18,153 nt of DNA from JBBPZA01 sp038330095 (lineage in GTDB: Bacteria > Actinomycetota > Thermoleophilia > Solirubrobacterales > Solirubrobacteraceae): assembly GCA_038330095.1 (NCBI GenBank), contig JBBQNQ010000059.1, positions 1 through 18,153 of the forward strand, given 5' to 3'. The notes below the pieces were generated by a model that worked only from the letters and a program-made list of their open reading frames with translations, did not search any database and was not told where the DNA came from. This document shows positions 7,377-12,973 of the stretch, piece by piece; position 1 is the stretch's first letter; each line of letters begins with the position of its first letter. The position numbers were made by a program, and so were the translations under genes.

Positions 7377-7966
7377 TCGTCTGGAGCGGCGTGGACGGCT
7401 GGCGTGCAGAGGCCGCCTCGGTGCAGCTGGGTGACGGCGTGCTGCGGGCACGCGGGACGCAGATCGGCGAGGACCCCGAGCCCTACCGGCTCGACTACGA
7501 GCTCGACGCAGCCGGGGAGGGCTTGCGCACCCGCACGCTCACCGTCACTGCGGCGGGCGGGGGCTGGGACCGGCGCCTGGCCCTCGAGCACGACGGTGAG
7601 GGCGAGTGGTCGTGCGCGACCGAGCAGTCGGGCCGCTGCACGCTGCCCGAGCCGGGAGGAGACCCCGAGGCCGTTCGCGGAGCCCTCGATTGCGACCTTG
7701 GCCGCTGCCCGCTCACGAACACGATGCCCGTCCTGCGCCACCGCCTTCACCGGCGGCCGGGCGCGGTGGACTTCCTGATGGCGTGGGTGTCGGTGCCCGA
7801 CCTCGGGTTGCACCCCTCCCGCCAGCGCTACGAGCACGTGCGCGCGCAGGACGAGGGCTCCATCGTCCGCTACGTCGGCGAGCACCGCTCGTTCGTCGGC
7901 GAGCTTCGCTTCGACGCAGACGGGATCGTGACCGAGTACCCCGAGCTGGCTCGGCGCGTCGGGTAG
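7364..7966 (+). CDS. Putative glycolipid-binding family protein (DUF1089/PA1994-like)
   Basis: A 200-residue protein resembling the putative glycolipid-binding family (Pfam Glycolipid_bind, PA1994-like). It opens with RLIVWSGVDGWRAEAASVQL, contains the YRLDYELD strand, the conserved GALDCDLGRCPLTNTMPVLRH segment near the middle, a VDFLMAWVSVPDLGLHPSRQRYE stretch and a closing VTEYPELARRVG. There is no signal peptide or membrane segment. The family name rests on a structural comparison of one member with lipoprotein-binding folds, so the ligand here is unproven. The ATG at 7364 overlaps tsaE by 13 bases, and tsaB starts three bases after the stop, so it is co-translated with two t6A genes although no link to tRNA modification is known. 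Confidence 0.75.
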   Translation: MQRLIVWSGVDGWRAEAASVQLGDGVLRARGTQIGEDPEPYRLDYELDAAGEGLRTRTLTVTAAGGGWDRRLALEHDGEGEWSCATEQSGRCTLPEPGGDPEAVRGALDCDLGRCPLTNTMPVLRHRLHRRPGAVDFLMAWVSVPDLGLHPSRQRYEHVRAQDEGSIVRYVGEHRSFVGELRFDADGIVTEYPELARRVG

Positions 7967-7969
7967 CCG

Positions 7970-8644
7970 ATGGCGACCCTCGCGCTGGACACCGCGACGC
8001 CGGCGACGGCCGTGGCGGTGTGCCGGGGACCGGAGGCGTGGGAAGCGCGCCACGACCCGGAGCCCGCCGAGCGGCCCGGCCACGCCACCCGGCTGCTCGC
8101 CCTGGTGCGCGAGGCGATGGACGCCGCCGGCACGTCATGGGAGGAGATCGAGCGGATCGCCGTCGGCGTGGGCCCGGGCAGCTTCACCGGCCTGCGCATC
8201 GGGGTCGCCACCGCGCGCGGCCTTGCACAGTCTCGCGACCTCCCGCTCGTGGGAGCGTCCACGCTCCACGCGCTGGCGCGCGGGCCCGAGGAGCAGGACC
8301 GCGCCATCCTCGCCGTCCTCGACGCCCGCCGCGGTGAGGCGTTCGCGGCGGCCTGGATCGGCGAGCGCCAGTTGCTGGCTCCCGCCGCCCTCGCCCCCGA
8401 CGCGCTGGGCGAAAAGGCGCGGGCGCTTGCGCCGGGCGCTCTGGCAGTGGGCGACGGGGCGGTACGCTTCCGGGGGTGCCTGGAGGGCGCCGGGGCGCGG
8501 GTCCCGGCCGACGGCTCTCCGCTGCACGCGGTGCGCGCCCGGCACCATTGCCGGCTCGCCGCCGGCCGCGCAGCGGATCCACCGGCCGCGATCCTGCCCG
8601 ACTACCTCAGGCTTCCCGACGTCGACACCATCCGCCGCACGTGA
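7970..8644 (+). CDS. tsaB: tRNA t6A biosynthesis scaffold protein TsaB
   Basis: A 224-residue protein of the ASKHA fold. It begins LALDTATPATAVAV, carries the family signature GVGPGSFTGLRIGVATARGLA around residues 64-85, and ends in the PDYLR element seen in most TsaB proteins. TsaB lacks catalysis of its own and dimerises with TsaD to form the platform on which TsaE acts. The ATG at 7970 is three bases after the preceding stop. Its TGA overlaps the GTG of rimI (GTGA, 8641-8644), implying translational coupling. The C-terminal half is less conserved and Ala-rich, as is normal in high-GC members. Confidence 0.93.
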   Translation: MATLALDTATPATAVAVCRGPEAWEARHDPEPAERPGHATRLLALVREAMDAAGTSWEEIERIAVGVGPGSFTGLRIGVATARGLAQSRDLPLVGASTLHALARGPEEQDRAILAVLDARRGEAFAAAWIGERQLLAPAALAPDALGEKARALAPGALAVGDGAVRFRGCLEGAGARVPADGSPLHAVRARHHCRLAAGRAADPPAAILPDYLRLPDVDTIRRT

Positions 8645-9147
8645 ACGAGCAGCCGCAGATCCGCCGCCTCAACTACGCCGACCTGCCCCAGGTCGTGGCC
8701 ATCGAGCGGCGCGCCTTCCCGACGCCGTGGTCGCTGGCCATGTTCGTCCTCGAGCTCTCCAAGCCCTCGGGCATCTGCCTGATCGCGCTGCGGTCCGGGC
8801 GCGTCGTCGGCTACTGCGTGTGCTCGCGCTACGACAGGGTCTGGCACCTGATGAACATTGCGGTGGACCCGGACGACCAGCGCACGGGCGTGGCCACGGC
8901 GCTGCTCGCGGCGCTGTGGGAGCGGGTCGGCGACCCGCAGGCGCGCTTCACCCTCGAGGTCCGGCGCTCCAACACGGCGGCTGTCGTCCTCTACGAGCGC
9001 CACGGGTTCCGCGGAGCGGGGCTGCGCCGGCGCTACTACCAGGACAACGGGGAGGACGCCCTCATCATGTGGTCCACTCCCGCGACCCGCAACGGGTCGC
9101 ACGCGCTCGAGGACATCCCGAATCCCCAGCGCGTGCGCTCGGGGTGA
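8641..9147 (+). CDS. rimI: Ribosomal protein S18 alanine N-acetyltransferase RimI
   Basis: A 168-residue GNAT acetyltransferase. The acetyl-CoA pyrophosphate loop is QRTGVATAL (from Q80). E106 and Y118 (in NTAAVVLYERHGF) have the same 12-residue spacing as the catalytic Glu and Tyr of enterobacterial RimI. The C-terminal part has YYQDNGEDALIM, typical of the family. RimI acetylates the N-terminal Ala of S18 and, in some bacteria, other proteins such as EF-Tu. The GTG start at 8641 overlaps the tsaB stop, and the TGA stop at 9145-9147 overlaps the GTG of tsaD. A tsaB-rimI-tsaD order is common in bacteria and supports the call. About 25 extra residues follow the GNAT fold. Confidence 0.92.
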   Translation: MNEQPQIRRLNYADLPQVVAIERRAFPTPWSLAMFVLELSKPSGICLIALRSGRVVGYCVCSRYDRVWHLMNIAVDPDDQRTGVATALLAALWERVGDPQARFTLEVRRSNTAAVVLYERHGFRGAGLRRRYYQDNGEDALIMWSTPATRNGSHALEDIPNPQRVRSG

Positions 9148-10133
9148 TCCTCGCGCTGGAGACGAGCTGCGACGACACCTGCGCCGCCGTCCTCAGCGGC
9201 GACGGGGAGATCCGCTCAAACGTCATCTCCTCGCAGGGGATCCACGACCGCTACGGCGGCGTGGTTCCCGAGGTCGCAGCCCGGCACCACCTCGAGTGGG
9301 TGAACGCGGCGGTCGACGACGCGCTGGCCCGGGCGGCCACCACGCTCGACGAGGTCTCCCTGGTGGCGGTCACCCAGGGCCCGGGACTGGTCGGCGCGCT
9401 GCTGGTGGGCATCGCGACGGCCAAGGCGCTCGCCGCGGCGCGCGAGCTGCCGCTCGCCCCGGTAGACCACCTCCAGGGCCATGTCGCCGCGAACCTGGTC
9501 GCCCCCGAGCCCTTCGCGCCGCCGTTCTTGTGCCTCCTGGCCAGCGGCGGGCACACGCTGCTGGCGCGGGTGGACGAGCCCGGCAGCTTCGATGTGCTCG
9601 GCCGCACGCTCGACGACGCCGCGGGCGAGGCGATCGACAAGGGCGCGCGGCTGCTCGGCCTGCCCTTCCCCGGCGGGCCGGCGCTGGAGCGCCTCGCCGC
9701 GCAGGGAGATCCCGAGGCCTTCCGCTTCCCGACCGCGCGGCGCGTCGCGGGCCTGGACTTCTCGTTCGCGGGGGTGAAGACCGCGCTGCTCTATGCCGTT
9801 CGCGACCTCGGCGAGGCCGAGTCCCGCCGGCGGAGCGCGGACCTCGCCGCCTCCTACCAGCGCGCGATCGTCGAGGGGCTGGCCGACCGCGCAGCGCGCG
9901 GGCTGGACGCGACCGGCCTGGACCGCCTCGCGCTGGGCGGTGGCGTGGCGGCCAACGGCCCGCTGCGCGAACGGGCTAGGACGCTCACCGGGCAGCTGCA
10001 CGTCCCCGCGCGCGAGCTGTGCACCGACAACGCGGCGATGATCGCCAGCGCAGCGCGCTTCACGGAGGCCCTCGCCTATCCCGATTACCTCGACGTCGAC
10101 GCCTACGCGACCGGCGAGGGGCCGGCGGCATGA
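9144..10133 (+). CDS. tsaD: tRNA t6A37 threonylcarbamoyltransferase TsaD
   Basis: A 329-residue protein of the Kae1/TsaD family, the catalytic subunit that transfers threonylcarbamoyl from its AMP adduct to A37 of tRNA. It begins ILALETSCDDTC, has the VTQGPGLVGALLVG loop, the metal-binding HLQGH (H109, H113), LLASGGHTLL around residues 131-140, DFSFAGVKTAL and a late ALGGGVAANGPLR. The C-terminal LCTDNAAMIA supplies the conserved Asp near the metal. The GTG at 9144 overlaps the rimI stop (GTGA), and the TGA overlaps the ATG of the glutaredoxin-like gene (ATGA). Length is slightly short of the usual 335-345 residues, but no motif is missing. Confidence 0.95.
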   Translation: MILALETSCDDTCAAVLSGDGEIRSNVISSQGIHDRYGGVVPEVAARHHLEWVNAAVDDALARAATTLDEVSLVAVTQGPGLVGALLVGIATAKALAAARELPLAPVDHLQGHVAANLVAPEPFAPPFLCLLASGGHTLLARVDEPGSFDVLGRTLDDAAGEAIDKGARLLGLPFPGGPALERLAAQGDPEAFRFPTARRVAGLDFSFAGVKTALLYAVRDLGEAESRRRSADLAASYQRAIVEGLADRAARGLDATGLDRLALGGGVAANGPLRERARTLTGQLHVPARELCTDNAAMIASAARFTEALAYPDYLDVDAYATGEGPAA

Positions 10134-10375
10134 GCGAGGTCGTCCTCTACAGCCGCCCGGGCTGCCACCTGTGCGTGGAGGCACGCACCGTGCTCGAGCG
10201 CGTGCGGCTCGAGATCCCCTTCGCGCTGGTCGAGCGCGACATCGAACGCGACGACGCTCTCCTGCGCGCCTACCTCGAGCGCATCCCGGTCGTCGTCATC
10301 GACGGAGTGCAGGCGTTCGAGCTCGAGGTCTCCGAGGCCGAGCTGCGCGAGCGCCTCGTTAGAGTGCCTCGCTGA
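10130..10375 (+). CDS. Small glutaredoxin-like protein (DUF836 type)
   Basis: An 81-residue thioredoxin-fold protein with a CxxC active site in SRPGCHLC (C12, C15), an early strand VVLYS, a cis-Pro loop at RIPVVVIDG and a short C-terminal helix. This is the glutaredoxin-like DUF836 class found in many bacteria. It lacks the GSH-binding signature of classical glutaredoxins, so its reductant could be another low-molecular-weight thiol or thioredoxin reductase. The ATG overlaps the tsaD stop (ATGA), and its TGA shares one base with the ATG of rex. Lying between tsaD, rex and a glutamate-cysteine ligase-like gene it probably has a thiol-redox role. Confidence 0.85.
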   Translation: MSEVVLYSRPGCHLCVEARTVLERVRLEIPFALVERDIERDDALLRAYLERIPVVVIDGVQAFELEVSEAELRERLVRVPR

Positions 10376-11040
10376 TGGCCTTCCGGGACGGGACGACCCT
10401 GCCGCCGGCGCAGCCGCCCGCCGGCGACCGCCTCTCGCTCGGGGTCGCCGCGCGGCTCTCGCGCTACCTCCAGGTGCTCACCCAGGCCAAGAAGATGGGC
10501 AAGGAGACGATCTCCTCGCAGGAGCTCTCGGACTACACCCACGTGAACTCGACGCAGATCCGCCGCGACCTGTCGGGCTTCGGCAAGTTCGGCAAGCGCG
10601 GCGTGGGCTACAACGTCGACGCGCTGGTCTCCCAGATCCGCAAGATCCTGCGTACCTCCGGCCAGCACAACATCGCGCTCTTCGGCGCCGGAAACCTTGG
10701 CGCGGCGATCGCCGGCTCAGACATCTTCGCCGACCACGGGTTTCGGGTCGTGGCGATCTTCGACACCGACCCCGACAAGGTGGGCACACGCGTCGGCGCG
10801 CAGACCGTACGGCCCGCCGACGAGCTCCAGGCGGTGGTGGAGGACGAGGACGTGGTCGTGGCGGTCCTCGCCGTGCCCACGGCAGCCGCGCAGCCGCTCG
10901 CCGACAGGCTCGTGGACGTCGGGGTGAAGATCATCTTCAACTACTCCGAGGCGCTGCTGCAGGTGCCGCCGGAGGTCACGGTGCACACCTCGAGCCCCGC
11001 CGTCGACCTCCTCTACGCGCTCTACTTCTATCTGACCTAG
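10375..11040 (+). CDS. rex: Redox-sensing transcriptional repressor Rex
   Basis: A 221-residue protein. The N-terminal winged helix runs from about residue 25 to 83 and includes ISSQELSDYTHVNSTQIRRD and GFGKFGKRGVGYNVD. The NAD(H)-binding Rossmann domain starts at IALFGAGNLGAAI (GAGNLG at residues 104-109), and the domain-swapped C-terminal helix ends LLYALYFYLT, as in other Rex proteins. Rex releases its operators when the NADH/NAD+ ratio rises and so controls respiratory and fermentative genes. The ATG overlaps the preceding stop by one base (TGATG), although an ATG deeper in the sequence is possible because the first 20 residues are Pro-rich. I could not find a convincing Rex operator in the window, so autoregulation is not supported. 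Confidence 0.96.
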   Translation: MAFRDGTTLPPAQPPAGDRLSLGVAARLSRYLQVLTQAKKMGKETISSQELSDYTHVNSTQIRRDLSGFGKFGKRGVGYNVDALVSQIRKILRTSGQHNIALFGAGNLGAAIAGSDIFADHGFRVVAIFDTDPDKVGTRVGAQTVRPADELQAVVEDEDVVVAVLAVPTAAAQPLADRLVDVGVKIIFNYSEALLQVPPEVTVHTSSPAVDLLYALYFYLT

Positions 11041-11050
11041 CCGCGCCGCC

Positions 11051-12196
11051 GTGCCGATCGACCTTCCCGCCGCCCGCGAGATCCTCGAATCCTCCACCGA
11101 CGCCACGGTGGGGATCGAGGAGGAGTTCGCCGTGCTCGACCCTACGACGCTCGACCTCGTGCCGCGCTTCGAGGAGCTGCAGGACGCGGGCGGACAGGAC
11201 CCCGTGCTGGCGGAGGCGATCTCGGGGGAGCTGATCTCCTCGGAGATCGAGATCCGCTCCGGTCGCGGCGAGGACGTCCATGACGCCCTGAGCCGCCAGC
11301 GCGCCGCACGCCGGCGCCTGTTCGCTCTCGCCGCCGAGCACGGGATCGCCCTCGGCTCGACCGGCACCCACCCCTGGGCGGACTACCGCGAGCAGCGCAT
11401 CATCGACACCGAGCACTACCGCCGGGTCGAGCAGGGCCTGCAGTACGTCGCCCGGCGCAACAACACCTTTGGCCTGCACGTCCACGTCGGCGTCCGGGGC
11501 GCCGACCGCGCGATCCGCACCTGCGATCGCCTGCGCCCCGTGCTGCCCCTGCTGCTGACGATCTCGGCCAGCTCTCCGTATGTCGACGGGCGCGACGCCG
11601 GCCTGCACTCGGCGCGCACCCAGACCTTCACCCGGGTGTTCCCGCGCTGCGGGGTGCCGGACGCCTACGGCTCGTGGGACGCCTTCGCCGCCTACGTCGA
11701 CGCGCTCGTGCGGACCCAGTCGATCGTCGAGTACACGCAGGTGTGGTGGTCGGTGAGGCCGCATCTGTCGTTCGGGACGGTCGAGGTGCGCATCTGCGAC
11801 GCGCAGGCGACCGCCGCCGAGTCAGACGCGCTGTGCGCGCTGCACGTCGCGTGCGTCGCGCAGGCTGCCCGCGACGAGGCGGAGGGCGTGCCCTTCGAGG
11901 ACCCGGCGCCGCGGATGGTCGAGGAGAACATGTGGCGCGCGATCCGCCACGGTCAGGACGGAAAGCTGCTCGACCTCGAGCGCCTCGAGGAGTTCCCCGC
12001 CGGGCAGGCGACCGAGCGACTGCTCGCCTGGACGGCGCCGGTGCGCGAGGAGCTCGGGATCGAGGTAGCGCTGCCCGAGCTCAACTCCGCCCAGCGCCAG
12101 CGGCGCCTGATCGAGGTGGGCGCCGGCATGGAGGAGGTCTATGCTGGATGCGTGCGCGAGACCCGCGAGACCTACGCCGCGAAGGTGCCGGCATGA
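11051..12196 (+). CDS. GCS2-family carboxylate-amine ligase (YbdK/EgtA-like glutamate-cysteine ligase)
   Basis: A 381-residue enzyme of the GCS2 family of ATP-dependent glutamate-cysteine ligases. Signatures are GIEEEFAVLD (E23-E25, acidic metal site) near the N-terminus, GLHVHVGV (H143, H145) in the middle, and VEVRICDAQAT further on. Members called YbdK form weak gamma-glutamylcysteine, while EgtA members feed ergothioneine synthesis; sequence alone does not decide between them. The GTG at 11051 is ten bases after rex, with no strong ribosome binding site. The stop overlaps the ATG of the DUF1844-like gene (ATGA). Neighbouring rex and glutaredoxin genes suggest a role in low-molecular-weight thiol supply. 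No egtB/egtD or gshB gene is nearby. Confidence 0.88.
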   Translation: MPIDLPAAREILESSTDATVGIEEEFAVLDPTTLDLVPRFEELQDAGGQDPVLAEAISGELISSEIEIRSGRGEDVHDALSRQRAARRRLFALAAEHGIALGSTGTHPWADYREQRIIDTEHYRRVEQGLQYVARRNNTFGLHVHVGVRGADRAIRTCDRLRPVLPLLLTISASSPYVDGRDAGLHSARTQTFTRVFPRCGVPDAYGSWDAFAAYVDALVRTQSIVEYTQVWWSVRPHLSFGTVEVRICDAQATAAESDALCALHVACVAQAARDEAEGVPFEDPAPRMVEENMWRAIRHGQDGKLLDLERLEEFPAGQATERLLAWTAPVREELGIEVALPELNSAQRQRRLIEVGAGMEEVYAGCVRETRETYAAKVPA

Positions 12197-12642
12197 GCGC
12201 ACCGGGCGGGGCGCCGGGGCCCGAGCCCTCCGAGGAGGAGATCCGGGCGGCGCTGGAGGAGGAGATGCGGCGGGTCACCGTCGACCAGATCCTCCTGCAG
12301 AGCGTCGTCTCGCTGGTAAACCTCGCCGGCCGTCGGCTCGGCCTCGCGCCGGGCTCGGAGGGCGAGCGCGACCTCGCGCAGGTGCGAACCGCGATCGACG
12401 CCGTGCGTGCCCTGCTGCCGGTGATCGAGGGAGGCGAGGCCGCCCCCGACGTCGGAGCGATCCGCGATGCCCTCTCCCAGCTGCAGATGGCCTATGCGCA
12501 GGAAGCGGGCGCCGGCCCGCCCGCACCCGAGGGCGCAGCCGGGCCACCCGGCGCCGGGCAGCCACCCGCCGAGAAGCCTCAGCCCGAGCCGGGCACCGGC
12601 CCCGCTCAGTCCAGCGGGCGCCTCTGGGTCCCCGGCCAGTAG
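12193..12642 (+). CDS. DUF1844-like small protein
   Basis: A 149-residue protein. Residues 20-100 (RVTVDQILLQSVVSLVNLAG, then DLAQVRTAIDAVRALLPVIE and IRDALSQLQMAYAQE) resemble DUF1844, a small helical family of unknown function with a membrane-proximal hydrophobic N-terminal helix followed by two amphipathic helices. The last 45 residues are Pro/Ala/Gly-rich and probably unstructured. The ATG overlaps the preceding stop (ATGA, 12193-12196). It is the last gene of the coupled operon: the TAG is followed at once by a hairpin and T-run. No function can be assigned. Confidence 0.78.
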   Translation: MSAPGGAPGPEPSEEEIRAALEEEMRRVTVDQILLQSVVSLVNLAGRRLGLAPGSEGERDLAQVRTAIDAVRALLPVIEGGEAAPDVGAIRDALSQLQMAYAQEAGAGPPAPEGAAGPPGAGQPPAEKPQPEPGTGPAQSSGRLWVPGQ

Positions 12643-12664
12643 CGCGGAACCCCAGCGCGCTTTT
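12641..12664 (+). terminator. Weak intrinsic terminator directly after the t6A-redox operon
   Basis: AGCGCG (12641-12646) and CGCGCT (12656-12661) can pair around a nine-base loop, followed by three more Ts. The stem begins inside the stop codon. It is short, and the T-run is only four bases with one of them paired, so termination would be partial. Confidence 0.35.
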
Positions 12665-12714
12665 CGCCCCGAACGGCGGGCGACGAAGGAAGCCGCTCGT
12701 CGCCCCGAACGGCG
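12664..12714 (+). repeat. 15-base direct repeat flanking a strong stem-loop
   Basis: TCGCCCCGAACGGCG occurs perfectly at 12664-12678 and 12700-12714, a period of 36 bases. The interval holds GGGCGACGA (12678-12686) and TCGTCGCCC (12697-12705), a perfect 9-bp stem with a ten-base loop. The second repeat copy overlaps the stem's right arm. Confidence 0.6.
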
Positions 12715-12762
12715 TCGGGCCAGAACGGGGAAGGGCGAGCCCTCGGGGGGTGGGTCGATGTC

Positions 12763-12784
12763 CGGTCGATATGCGACCGCTTTT
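12763..12784 (+). terminator. Intrinsic terminator candidate
   Basis: CGGTCG (12763-12768) and CGACCG (12774-12779) form a perfect 6-bp stem around ATATG, followed by C and TTTT. It is the better of the two terminator-like hairpins here and would stop transcripts that read through the one at 12641. Confidence 0.45.
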
Positions 12785-12847
12785 CGCCCCACCCCCTCCC
12801 GTAGCCCGACGATGTTCGCCCCGCCACTACCCCCGCGCCGCGTCCGC

Positions 12848-12866
12848 CGGGGCGCCCCGCTACACT
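12848..12866 (+). promoter_or_regulatory. GC palindrome next to a -10-like hexamer
   Basis: A perfect 12-base palindrome, CGGGGCGCCCCG (12848-12859), is separated by one base from TACACT (12861-12866), which fits TANNNT. If TACACT is the -10 of the pyrophosphatase promoter, the palindrome occupies the spacer region, where a regulator could act. No -35 match is seen. GC palindromes of this size also arise by chance in such DNA. Confidence 0.25.
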
Positions 12867-12922
12867 CCCCGCCGCCTTTCCCGGCGGGCCGCGCCGTTTC
12901 GCTGCGCCCGTTCCCCCTTTTT

Positions 12923-12946
12923 CGCGCGCCTCCCAAGGGGCGCGCG
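12923..12946 (+). other. Leader hairpin before the pyrophosphatase gene
   Basis: CGCGCGCC (12923-12930) pairs perfectly with GGCGCGCG (12939-12946), with two further inner pairs (one G-U), giving a stem of ten pairs and a four-base loop. It ends 13 bases before the ribosome binding site. It follows, rather than precedes, a CCCCCTTTTT run, so it is not an intrinsic terminator on the plus strand. Confidence 0.4.
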
Positions 12947-12959
12947 TTCTCGTAACTTC

Positions 12960-12965
12960 GGAGGA
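12960..12965 (+). promoter_or_regulatory. Strong ribosome binding site that sets the TTG start
   Basis: GGAGGA at 12960-12965 lies eight bases before TTG at 12974. It is the clearest Shine-Dalgarno sequence in the window and decides the non-ATG start of the pyrophosphatase. Confidence 0.8.
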
Positions 12966-12973
12966 AGCTTCCC

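Larger units (their letters stand above)
12658..12790 (+). repeat. 13-base repeat CGCTTTTCGCCCC, two copies
   Basis: Perfect copies lie at 12658-12670 and 12778-12790, 120 bases apart. In both the left end closes a hairpin stem and the TTTT is the T-tract, so the repeat forms the 3' half of two terminator-like units. A shorter TTCGCCCC recurs at 12815-12822. Confidence 0.55.
12643..12973. other. Structured non-coding region between operon and pyrophosphatase
   Basis: This 331-base gap holds no credible gene. Open frames here are Arg/Pro-rich shadows with no start signals. It contains a 15-base direct repeat, a 13-base repeat, two hairpin/T-tract units, a 9-bp stem-loop, a 12-base palindrome beside a -10-like hexamer and a 10-bp hairpin just before the pyrophosphatase ribosome binding site. 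The motif TCGCCCC occurs four times. Separate entries describe each piece. Confidence 0.6.

Noticed and set aside
10375..11040. A Rex operator near its own gene or upstream of the operon
   Set aside because: I looked for TTGTGnnnnnnCACAA-like or TGTGAAC-type inverted repeats in the gaps and found none that fit.
12467..12955. A 162-codon plus-strand frame running into the non-coding region
   Set aside because: It begins inside the DUF1844-like gene, is Arg/Pro-rich and has no ribosome binding site. The hairpins and repeats explain the region better.
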